DNA of 8,065 bases from JBQTHI01 sp052390035. GTDB taxonomy: Bacteria > Actinomycetota > Acidimicrobiia > Spongiisociales > ZC4RG35. The stretch spans positions 1 to 8,065 of the forward strand of contig JBQTHI010000063.1 in assembly GCA_052390035.1 (NCBI GenBank). The letters run 5' to 3'. The notes beneath the pieces are model-generated. The model saw only the letters and a program-made list of their open reading frames with translations. It ran no database searches and was not told where the DNA came from. Positions 1 through 5,814 of this stretch are shown here, in pieces (position 1 is the stretch's first letter; each line of letters starts with the position of its first letter). A program made the position numbers and the translations under genes.

Positions 1-20
1 GTCTGCTCATCAAACACCCC

Positions 21-49
21 TTGACCTTGCAGTTGTGGTCGAGTCTAGG
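21..49 (+). promoter_or_regulatory. Candidate sigma-A-type promoter for the subtilase gene
   Basis: A TTGACC hexamer at 21-26 matches five of six bases of the -35 consensus. It is followed after 17 bp by TCTAGG at 44-49, a weak -10; shifting by two gives TAGGGG with a 19-bp spacer. It would leave a leader of roughly 85 nt before the start at 140. The -35 is good and the -10 poor, so this is only a candidate. Apart from this and the ribosome binding site, I see nothing defined in bases 1-139. Confidence 0.35.
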
Positions 50-127
50 GGCATGCCGATCTTGGCAGGTGGCGACGGCCGGGGTTAGCCTGCAACGAGG
101 GGATGCCGTAGGCGTCCACGGAGGACA

Positions 128-133
128 GGGAGG
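128..133 (+). promoter_or_regulatory. Strong Shine-Dalgarno for the subtilase start
   Basis: GGGAGG lies six bases before the ATG at 140. It is close to a perfect anti-Shine-Dalgarno complement at good spacing, and it decides the start: the encoded protein begins directly with a classical signal peptide. Confidence 0.8.
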
Positions 134-139
134 AAGAGC

Positions 140-2215
140 ATGAACCGGTGGTTGACCGTCGCGTCCGTATTGGCCGTCCTCTTGGGTCTGACCGGACTGA
201 GCGCGATGGCGGCAGCCCCGGCAGACGACGGGGACACGGGGTATGTTCTGGTTGCCCTTCCCTCACCGGGCGCCGCCCAATACGAGGGCGGCATTCCCGG
301 CTTGGACCGGACTAAGCCGGTCCGCGGACGGTTCGATCCGACCAGCCCGGCCTACCAGGCCTACGTTCGCCATCTGGAAAGAGAGCACGCTTCCTTCCGC
401 CAGGCGCTGGCCAAGGCCGCACCTCAGGCCCGGATAGTCCGTGAGCTCACCACGGTGCTCAACGGGGTGGCGGTGGAGCTGAACGGGGCCACGCAGTCCG
501 ATATAGCCAAGCTGCCCGGGGCCGCCCGGGTCGAGGCCTCCTGGCTGTACCGCCCCACTCAGAACCAGAGCCCCTATCTGATCAACGCCGACGACCTATG
601 GGCAGCACTCGGCGGCCAGGCCGGGGCCGGGGCTGGGATCAAGGTCGGAGTGATCGACTCGGGGATCGACGACACCCACGACTTCTTCGACTGCAAGGGG
701 ACCATCACCCACCAGGTGTTCGCCTCGGGGGTGGCCAACCCGGCCGGGCTGCCGACCCTGGTCTTCGACCACGGCACCCACGTCGCCGGCACCATCGGTG
801 GATGCGTCACCGACGGCGCCACCGCCCAACCCATTCCGGTTTCCGGCAATCTCTCCGGCGTCGCCCCCGGGGTCGAACTGCACGACTACAACGTGTTCCC
901 CGGCTTCGGAGCCGGCTTCGTCGCCTTCGACGGCTCCGCCTTCAGCCACGACATCGCCGCCGCCATCGAAACCGCCCTTCTCGACGGGATGGATCTGGTC
1001 AACATGAGCCTGGGTGGAGGGGTGCAAGGACCTCACGATTTCCTGGCCGAGGCGTCCAACGCCGCCGTCGATGCCGGGCTGATCGTGGTGGTGGCGGCCG
1101 GCAACTCCGGACCCGGCGACGCCACCGTCGAGTCGCCCGGCTCGGCTGCCAACGTGATCACCGCCGGGGCAGGCTCCAACTCCCACTTCCCGGGAGTCGA
1201 AGTGACGGTCGGCGCCAGCGGCTATCCGGCCGCTGCCGGCGACTTCGGTCCATACGGTGACATCACGAGCGGCGACCTCTTTGATGTCGGCGGCACGGCG
1301 TGCACGGCCATCTCGGCTGACCTCACCGGGAAGATCGCCCTGATCGACCGCGGCGCTTGCAGCTTCAGCACCAAGATCCGAAATGCCCAGACAGCGGGGG
1401 CGGTGGGGGTGCTGGTCGCCAACAACACCGGTGGTCCGCCCACCGCCATGGGGCAGGACGGCACCCCCGACCAGCCCGCCATCGTCGGGGTGATGGTCTC
1501 CCAGTCCGACGGCGCCGCCATCCGGGCCGGCGGCCTCGGGGCCACCACCATCGCCGGGGACGTCAGCGAGCAGGCGGCCGAGGCCAACGTGCTGGCCGGC
1601 TTCTCCGGGCGGGGACCGGTGCCCTTCACCTACCTCGTCAAGCCCGATGTGGTCGCCCCGGGAGTCAACGTCTACTCGTCGGTCTTCAACGGCGAGTTCG
1701 CCTTCTTCCAGGGGACCTCGATGGCAACCCCCCATGTGGCCGGCTCGGCGGCTCTGATGCTGGCGGCCCATCCCGGTTGGGGCCCGACCGAGGTCAAGTC
1801 GGCGCTGGTCAACTACGCCGACGAGACCGGAGTGACCGGCCTCCCCGCCGGGCGGGCAGCGGTGCTTCAGATCGGAGGAGGCCTGGTCGACCTGGCCGCC
1901 TCCACCCAGGCCAACGTCTTCCTCGACCCGGTCTCGGTCAGCTTCGGGCTGGTCAAAGGCAATGCCGCCGCCACCGGGGCGGTGACGATCGAGGTCGCTG
2001 GAAGCGGATCGTGCACGGTCTCCGATGACAGCCCGCTCGTGAGTGCCTCGTCGGCCAACGTGTCGGCGGGGGGGTCGGTGACCTTTACCCTCGCTGGCGG
2101 CCGTTCCGGCAACACCCCCTCGGGCGACTACTCGGGGTACATCACCTTTAGCTGCGGTGCAACCGATCTCAAGGCTCCCTGGTTCGTCCGCATTGATCGC
2201 AACGGCAAGCCCTAG
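140..2215 (+). CDS. Secreted subtilisin-like serine protease (S8) with PA insert
   Basis: A 691-aa extracellular endopeptidase precursor. Residues 1-26 form a Sec signal peptide (MNRW, a hydrophobic core, then AMAAA; cleavage near 23-26). Residues about 35-138 look like an I9 inhibitor propeptide. The S8 domain follows, with Asp173 in VGVIDSGID, His211 in DHGTHVAG, oxyanion Asn322 in AAGNSGP and Ser527 in GTSMATPHVAG, so the catalytic machinery is complete. A protease-associated (PA) domain is inserted at about 355-475 (GKIALIDRGACSF and a glycine-rich tail), as in lactocepin-like and plant subtilases. Residues about 590-691 look like an Ig/Fn3-like beta domain ending in PWFVRID. There is no sorting motif or membrane anchor at the C-terminus, so the enzyme is probably released. 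All six cysteines lie in the mature part, consistent with disulfides. Start supported by a strong Shine-Dalgarno. It is a monocistronic gene ending at a hairpin. Substrate unknown. Confidence 0.95.
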   Translation: MNRWLTVASVLAVLLGLTGLSAMAAAPADDGDTGYVLVALPSPGAAQYEGGIPGLDRTKPVRGRFDPTSPAYQAYVRHLEREHASFRQALAKAAPQARIVRELTTVLNGVAVELNGATQSDIAKLPGAARVEASWLYRPTQNQSPYLINADDLWAALGGQAGAGAGIKVGVIDSGIDDTHDFFDCKGTITHQVFASGVANPAGLPTLVFDHGTHVAGTIGGCVTDGATAQPIPVSGNLSGVAPGVELHDYNVFPGFGAGFVAFDGSAFSHDIAAAIETALLDGMDLVNMSLGGGVQGPHDFLAEASNAAVDAGLIVVVAAGNSGPGDATVESPGSAANVITAGAGSNSHFPGVEVTVGASGYPAAAGDFGPYGDITSGDLFDVGGTACTAISADLTGKIALIDRGACSFSTKIRNAQTAGAVGVLVANNTGGPPTAMGQDGTPDQPAIVGVMVSQSDGAAIRAGGLGATTIAGDVSEQAAEANVLAGFSGRGPVPFTYLVKPDVVAPGVNVYSSVFNGEFAFFQGTSMATPHVAGSAALMLAAHPGWGPTEVKSALVNYADETGVTGLPAGRAAVLQIGGGLVDLAASTQANVFLDPVSVSFGLVKGNAAATGAVTIEVAGSGSCTVSDDSPLVSASSANVSAGGSVTFTLAGGRSGNTPSGDYSGYITFSCGATDLKAPWFVRIDRNGKP

Positions 2216-2234
2216 GCGGGCTCCTTATCGAGTT

Positions 2235-2262
2235 GAGAGGGACCGCTCCGGCGGTCCCTCTC
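2235..2262. terminator. Bidirectional hairpin terminator between convergent genes
   Basis: A perfect inverted repeat, GAGAGGGACCGC (2235-2246) and GCGGTCCCTCTC (2251-2262), encloses the tetraloop TCCG. The 12-bp stem starts 19 bases after the subtilase stop and directly abuts the methyltransferase stop (2263-2265), so it can serve both strands. In the + transcript the loop is a C(UCCG)G tetraloop of the extra-stable UNCG class. No U-tract follows on either side, which is common for hairpins in high-GC actinobacteria. The remaining bases of the 47-bp gap show nothing else. Confidence 0.75.
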
Positions 2263-3306
2263 TCAGTTACGGGCGACCAGCACCCGGAAGTCGCCGAGAC
2301 CACGGGGATGGAGCAGGGTCTCGGCCTCGACCACTTGGGCTCTTAGCGCGAGTCGCTCCATATGGCTGTTGCGGCGGGCCGCCTCTAGTTCGGCTTTCCT
2401 CAACTCGGAGAGGCGTTGACGAAGGCCCCATTTTGAGAGGAAGTCGTCCTGTCTTAACACCTCCACCTGGGCGCCGGCCCGCCAGGCCGCCGATTCGAGA
2501 GCGGTGAAGTTGACATCGGCGGTGATGTCGGTGGCCCCGGGCTCGTTCAAAGGGTGGGGTCCCAGGTGGTGGGCCCGGTAGGTGCGGAGGGTCCCATCCC
2601 GACGGCGGGGCGCCAGGTTCTCGGCGGTGTCGCCGTAGTCGATGACCACCACCGACCCGGCCTTCATCTTGGTCAGGACCTTGGTCAGCCAGTTGGCGGC
2701 GGCGAGCTGCACCTCGACCCAGCCTCCTAGCTCGACCGGCCCGGCGAACGCGTCCAGCCATCCTGCGACATGTGATCTCGCCGGGGTATCGAGGAAGGCC
2801 AGCCGGGCGTCTTCCAATCCCACCCACTTCTCCCGCCACCCATCCGGGCCTAACTGGGCAATCGCCATCGGCAGGTTGTCGACCAGCTCGTTGGCGATCA
2901 CCACCCCCCGCAGTTCGCCACGAAGACCATCGAGCGCGCCGAGCACGTGGCCTTCACCGACAACGGGAACCAGCGCTTCCCGCGCCGGGGGGGACACTTC
3001 CACCGCCCAAGCCTCGACCGGATAGGCCATGAGCAGCGGTTTCAACAACGACCCGGACCCGGCCCCGCACTCGACCAGAAGGAACGGATCGCCGATCCGC
3101 CGGTGTTCGGAAGCGACGAAGCTAGACAGGGTCTCTCCGAAAAGCGGGCTTACCTCCGGGCTGGTCAGGAAGTCCCCCGCCTTGACCGAGCGCAGCACGT
3201 CGGTGGAAAAGAAGCCCTCGGGTCCGTAGAGCGCCAACTCCATGAAGCGCTCGAACGGGATCGGTCCGCGGGCAGCGATCTCGTCGCGGATGGTCTGCAC
3301 GACCAT
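2263..3306 (-). CDS. MidA/NDUFAF7-family SAM-dependent methyltransferase (COG1565)
   Basis: A 347-aa soluble protein of the MidA/NDUFAF7 (former DUF185) family. Family signatures run in order: GPIPFERFM (14-22), GDFLTSPEVSPLFGE (44-58), the SAM-binding motif I VECGAGSGSL (78-87), NELVDNLP (139-146), DYGD (223-226), GTLRTYRAHH (238-247) and DITADVNF (260-267). Length is normal for bacterial members. In mitochondria the homologue dimethylates an arginine of the 49-kDa subunit of complex I. The target of bacterial members is not established to my knowledge, so substrate and protein-arginine specificity are inference. The ATG at 3306 is the only start that keeps the conserved N-terminus. It has no recognisable Shine-Dalgarno and sits only 26 bp from a divergently read gene. 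It ends against the shared hairpin at 2235-2262. Confidence 0.9.
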   Translation of the reverse strand: MVVQTIRDEIAARGPIPFERFMELALYGPEGFFSTDVLRSVKAGDFLTSPEVSPLFGETLSSFVASEHRRIGDPFLLVECGAGSGSLLKPLLMAYPVEAWAVEVSPPAREALVPVVGEGHVLGALDGLRGELRGVVIANELVDNLPMAIAQLGPDGWREKWVGLEDARLAFLDTPARSHVAGWLDAFAGPVELGGWVEVQLAAANWLTKVLTKMKAGSVVVIDYGDTAENLAPRRRDGTLRTYRAHHLGPHPLNEPGATDITADVNFTALESAAWRAGAQVEVLRQDDFLSKWGLRQRLSELRKAELEAARRNSHMERLALRAQVVEAETLLHPRGLGDFRVLVARN

Positions 3307-3320
3307 GAGTTTGGCCCGTG

Positions 3321-3326
3321 TAGGTT
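3321..3326 (+). promoter_or_regulatory. Candidate leaderless -10 element (TAGGTT)
   Basis: TAGGTT fits the actinobacterial TANNNT -10 consensus. It ends six bases before the GTG at 3333, so transcription would be expected to begin at or within a base of the start codon. There is no convincing Shine-Dalgarno in this gap, which supports a leaderless mRNA. No clear -35 is visible; that region would fall inside the 5' end of the divergent methyltransferase gene. Confidence 0.45.
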
Positions 3327-3332
3327 GGCGAT

Positions 3333-3935
3333 GTGTTCCAACGTTTCACCGACCGAGCCCGGAGAGTGGTGGTGCTGGCCCAGGAAGAGGCTCGGTTGCT
3401 CAACCACGGCTGGATCGGCACCGAACATTTGCTGCTCGCGCTTCTTGCCGAACAGGAAGGGGTCGCTGCTCAAGCACTCACCGCCCAAGGCACCGATCTC
3501 GACCGGCTCCGCCGGGTGGTCGGCGGGATGATCGGCCAGGGCACCGGCCCAGTGACCGGTCATATCCCTTTTACTCCGAGGGCCAAGAAGGTTTTGGAGC
3601 TGAGCCTGCGAGAGGCCATCGGGCTCGACCACGACTACATCGGCACAGAACACCTACTCCTCGGCCTGCTACGGGAGAGGGACGGGGTCGCCTGTCAGGC
3701 ATTGCAGGCGGAGGGGATCGATCTGGACGGGACCAGGCGCAAGGTTGCCGACCTGCTGGGGGTCGATCCCAAAGTGCGGCCGCCCCGCCGCAGCCGTGAG
3801 CCGCTGTGGTCGAGGGGAGGACCAGCAGCCTGCCGCCATCCCGACGACGCTCTCGAGATCCACCAAGGCCAGGGACTCCGCTCGGTCCGGTGCCGGCTCT
3901 GCGGCACTCTGGTTGGCGTCTTGCCCGACGCCTGA
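3333..3935 (+). CDS. Stand-alone double Clp-N domain protein with C-terminal CxH/CxxC tail
   Basis: A 200-aa protein whose residues 1-147 carry two Clp N-terminal repeats very like the start of ClpC. Each repeat has the IGTEHLLL signature (28-35 and 103-110), the first begins FTDRARRVVVLAQEEA and the second FTPRAKKVLELS. The ATPase modules of ClpC are absent. The tail (148-200) is basic and proline-rich, then has Cys167-x-His169, His177 and Cys187-x2-Cys190-Gly, which may form a small zinc knuckle. The two glutamates of the GTEH motifs (Glu31, Glu106) match those that bind phosphoarginine in Bacillus ClpC, so substrate or degron binding is possible. Likely role, by inference: an accessory or decoy for Clp proteolysis, comparable with small ClpC2-like proteins of mycobacteria but with a different architecture. 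The GTG start gives the exact ClpC-like N-terminus (MFQRFTDRAR). The gene may be co-transcribed with the oxidoreductase 22 bp downstream. Confidence 0.88.
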   Translation: MFQRFTDRARRVVVLAQEEARLLNHGWIGTEHLLLALLAEQEGVAAQALTAQGTDLDRLRRVVGGMIGQGTGPVTGHIPFTPRAKKVLELSLREAIGLDHDYIGTEHLLLGLLRERDGVACQALQAEGIDLDGTRRKVADLLGVDPKVRPPRRSREPLWSRGGPAACRHPDDALEIHQGQGLRSVRCRLCGTLVGVLPDA

Positions 3936-3945
3936 GACAACCAGC

Positions 3946-3951
3946 TACCTT
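3946..3951 (+). promoter_or_regulatory. Candidate leaderless -10 element (TACCTT)
   Basis: TACCTT matches TANNNT and ends six bases before the ATG at 3958, the same geometry as the element before the Clp-N gene. The bases between are pyrimidine-rich (CTCTCC), so there is no Shine-Dalgarno. TTGCCC at 3921-3926, 19 bp upstream and inside the end of the Clp-N gene, could be a loose -35. This suggests the oxidoreductase has its own promoter and a leaderless mRNA. Confidence 0.45.
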
Positions 3952-3957
3952 CTCTCC

Positions 3958-4815
3958 ATGGATTTCGGGGTCTTCATCTTTCCGACCGACACCGTCCCCT
4001 CGCCCATCGAGATCGCCCGCACGGTCGAAGCCGCCGGCTTCGAGTCGCTCTGGTTCCCCGAGCATTCCCACATCCCCACTTCGCGATTGACACCCTGGGG
4101 AGGCCGTCGCAACGCCCCACCCCTTCCCGAGTGGTACTGGCGAAGCCTCGATGCCTTCGTCGCCCTAGGGGCGGCGGCCGCGGTCACCACCACCCTCCGA
4201 TTGGGCACGGGGATCACCCTGGTGGCCCAACGCGACCCGGTGTGGCTGGCCAAGGAGGTAGCCACCCTCGACTTCGTGTCCAACGGCCGGGTGCTGTTCG
4301 GGATCGGTTACGGCTGGAACAAGGAGGAGATGGCCTCCCACGGACTGCCGTACAACCAGCGACGGCGGCTGCTGCGCGAGAAGGTCCTGATGATGAAAGA
4401 ACTCTGGACCGAAGATGAGGCCTCCTTTGATGGGGAGCTCCTCTCCCTCGAGCCGTCCTGGGCGTGGCCCAAACCGGTCCAGAAGCCTCACCCGCCGATT
4501 CTCATGGGTGGGGAAGCCGGTCCCAAGACCATCGCCGACATGGTCGAGTTTTGCGACGGGTGGATGCCGTTGGCGGGTCGGCATGACCTGGAAGGGAAGT
4601 TGCAAGAGGTGCACACGGCCCTCCGCGCCGCGGGTCGGGACCCTACCGACTTCACCATCACCACCTACGGGACCAAAGGTGATTTCGACGTGGTGGAGCG
4701 GCTGATCGGACTCGGGGTCAACAGGATCGTCTTTAATCTGCCGCAACGGAGCCGGGCGGAAGTATCAGAGAGACTCGAAAATCTCACGGAGCTGATTCGC
4801 CCCTACCGTGACTGA
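3958..4815 (+). CDS. LLM-class F420-dependent oxidoreductase (Rv2161c-like)
   Basis: A 285-aa luciferase-like monooxygenase-fold protein, expected to be a cytosolic TIM barrel using coenzyme F420 (or a flavin). Typical features are the first strand MDFGVFIFPT, WFPEHSHIP (32-40), RLGTGITLV (81-89), the loop before TLDFVSNGR (103-111), FGIGYGWNKEE (114-124) and PILMGGEAGPK (180-190). The WFPEHSHIP pattern and length fit the Rv2161c-type F420 subfamily (TIGR03619) best. Substrate cannot be read from the sequence. The ATG at 3958 is chosen because the strand-1 motif begins there; an in-frame extension to 3745 would overlap the Clp-N gene and carries no family sequence. It lies 22 bp after that gene and converges on the formate dehydrogenase operon. 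Confidence 0.9.
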   Translation: MDFGVFIFPTDTVPSPIEIARTVEAAGFESLWFPEHSHIPTSRLTPWGGRRNAPPLPEWYWRSLDAFVALGAAAAVTTTLRLGTGITLVAQRDPVWLAKEVATLDFVSNGRVLFGIGYGWNKEEMASHGLPYNQRRRLLREKVLMMKELWTEDEASFDGELLSLEPSWAWPKPVQKPHPPILMGGEAGPKTIADMVEFCDGWMPLAGRHDLEGKLQEVHTALRAAGRDPTDFTITTYGTKGDFDVVERLIGLGVNRIVFNLPQRSRAEVSERLENLTELIRPYRD

Positions 4816-4819
4816 CGCA

Positions 4820-4834
4820 CCACCGGAGGGGTGG
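4820..4834. terminator. Weak candidate terminator hairpin between convergent genes
   Basis: In the 24-bp gap between two converging genes, CCACC (4820-4824) and GGTGG (4830-4834) can pair around a GGAGG loop. The stem is only 5 bp and no T-tract follows. A second short stem (GGCCA 4833-4837 with TGGCC 4845-4849) overlaps the end of the iron-sulfur gene. Either might assist termination, but both could be chance in GC-rich DNA. Confidence 0.25.
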
Positions 4835-4839
4835 CCAAC

Positions 4840-5814
4840 CTAAGTGGCCGAGGCGGCACCATCAGAACTTTCCCGGCGCGCCCTGGTCAAGACCAGGTCG
4901 ATCGGGGTGGTGGCCAGATCTCCCAGCTCCTGGACGTATTCGTATCCGAAACGCCCTTTGATGCACAGGTGGCCGCTGGTCACGTCATGGTCCAACGGGG
5001 AGGTGACCTTGACGATTCGATTGTCCTGGACGTGAAGGTCGAGGTTGCAACCCACCCCACAATACGAGCAGATCGTGCGGGTGACGGTCTGGCGCTCCTC
5101 CTCCCAGAGCTCGGCCTGCCGCAGCTCGTGCTCCGAACGGAACATCAAGGCGCCAGTGGGACACACGCCGATGCAGTTGCCGCAGAACACACATGCTCCC
5201 TGGGACAGGCCCACATCGAACTCGGTCGAGATGCGGGCGTCGAAGCCCCGTCCGGCAACGGCGATGGCAAAGGTGTTCTGAGCGTCCTCCCCACAAGCCT
5301 CCACGCACTTGTAGCAAAGGATACATTTTGAGTAGTCCCGGACGTAGAGGGGGTTGTCGATCTTAACCGGCTGATAAACGGTCTCTGCCGCCGCCCCGTC
5401 GAGGGGGCGATGATGCCCGGCATGGCGATGGTCGCGGTCGGTCACGGCGCCGGCTCGAGGTCCAAAACGAAGCGGATCGGCGCCATAGGTCGAGATCCAC
5501 CCGGCGACCTCTTCATTAGTGAGCGATAGGTCAACCGAGGAGGCGAGAAACTCCAGCACCATACGGCGTGAGTGTCGGACCCGCTCCGAATCGGTCGTGA
5601 CCAACATGCCGTCTTCCGCCTGGCGAGAACACGAAGGCACGAGCACCCGGCTGCCCTCCACCTCGACGACACAAACCCGACAGACGTTAACGGGGTGAAG
5701 CGTCTCCAGATAACAAAGGGTGGGCTGATCCTTGTCAAGCTGCCGGCAAGCCTCGAGCAGGGTGGTCCCCTCCCTCACCTCGATCGGCGCACCATCGATG
5801 GTGAGGGCGATCAC
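4840..5814 (-). CDS. Split formate dehydrogenase iron-sulfur subunit (N-terminal third of FdhA)
   Basis: A 324-aa protein equal to the electron-transfer head of NAD-linked FdhA. Residues 1-75 are a [2Fe-2S] ferredoxin domain with Cys34, 45, 48 and 62. Residues 155-225 hold two [4Fe-4S] motifs, Cys164/167/170/174 and Cys208/211/214/218, each CxxCxxCxxxC. Residues 245-292 are the molybdopterin-oxidoreductase Fe4S4 domain: Cys249, 252, 256 and 284 in CSYCGVGCN and LCIKGRFG. The protein stops about 35 residues later, where the bis-MGD catalytic domains would begin. The His-Cys cluster ligands usual between the ferredoxin and 2[4Fe-4S] parts are missing. The GTG start at 5814 overlaps the preceding stop as GTGA and has GGAG (5822-5825) seven bases upstream, giving MIALTIDG, a proper first strand. 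It is last in the operon. Likely role: relay between the Mo/W site and NuoEF-like diaphorase. A truncated fdhA is possible but less likely given the clean context. Confidence 0.88.
   Translation of the reverse strand: MIALTIDGAPIEVREGTTLLEACRQLDKDQPTLCYLETLHPVNVCRVCVVEVEGSRVLVPSCSRQAEDGMLVTTDSERVRHSRRMVLEFLASSVDLSLTNEEVAGWISTYGADPLRFGPRAGAVTDRDHRHAGHHRPLDGAAAETVYQPVKIDNPLYVRDYSKCILCYKCVEACGEDAQNTFAIAVAGRGFDARISTEFDVGLSQGACVFCGNCIGVCPTGALMFRSEHELRQAELWEEERQTVTRTICSYCGVGCNLDLHVQDNRIVKVTSPLDHDVTSGHLCIKGRFGYEYVQELGDLATTPIDLVLTRARRESSDGAASAT

Noticed and set aside
596..1771. A 391-codon open frame antisense to the subtilase
   Set aside because: Low-complexity Gly/Asp/Val composition typical of the opposite strand of GC-rich coding DNA, no recognisable domain, and the sense strand encodes a full subtilase with intact catalytic residues.
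2947..3531. A 194-codon + strand frame crossing from the methyltransferase into the Clp-N gene
   Set aside because: It spans two well-supported genes in other frames, including the divergent promoter gap, and shows no domain.
3745..3957. In-frame N-terminal extension of the F420 oxidoreductase
   Set aside because: The extension is the Clp-N gene read in another frame. The TIM-barrel first strand begins exactly at the ATG at 3958, which also has a suitable -10 element.
4840..5814. A broken fdhA pseudogene
   Set aside because: All cluster cysteines except the His-Cys site are intact, the start is coupled to the upstream gene, and a matching catalytic C-terminus lies in the same operon. No frameshifted remnant of the pterin domains follows downstream.
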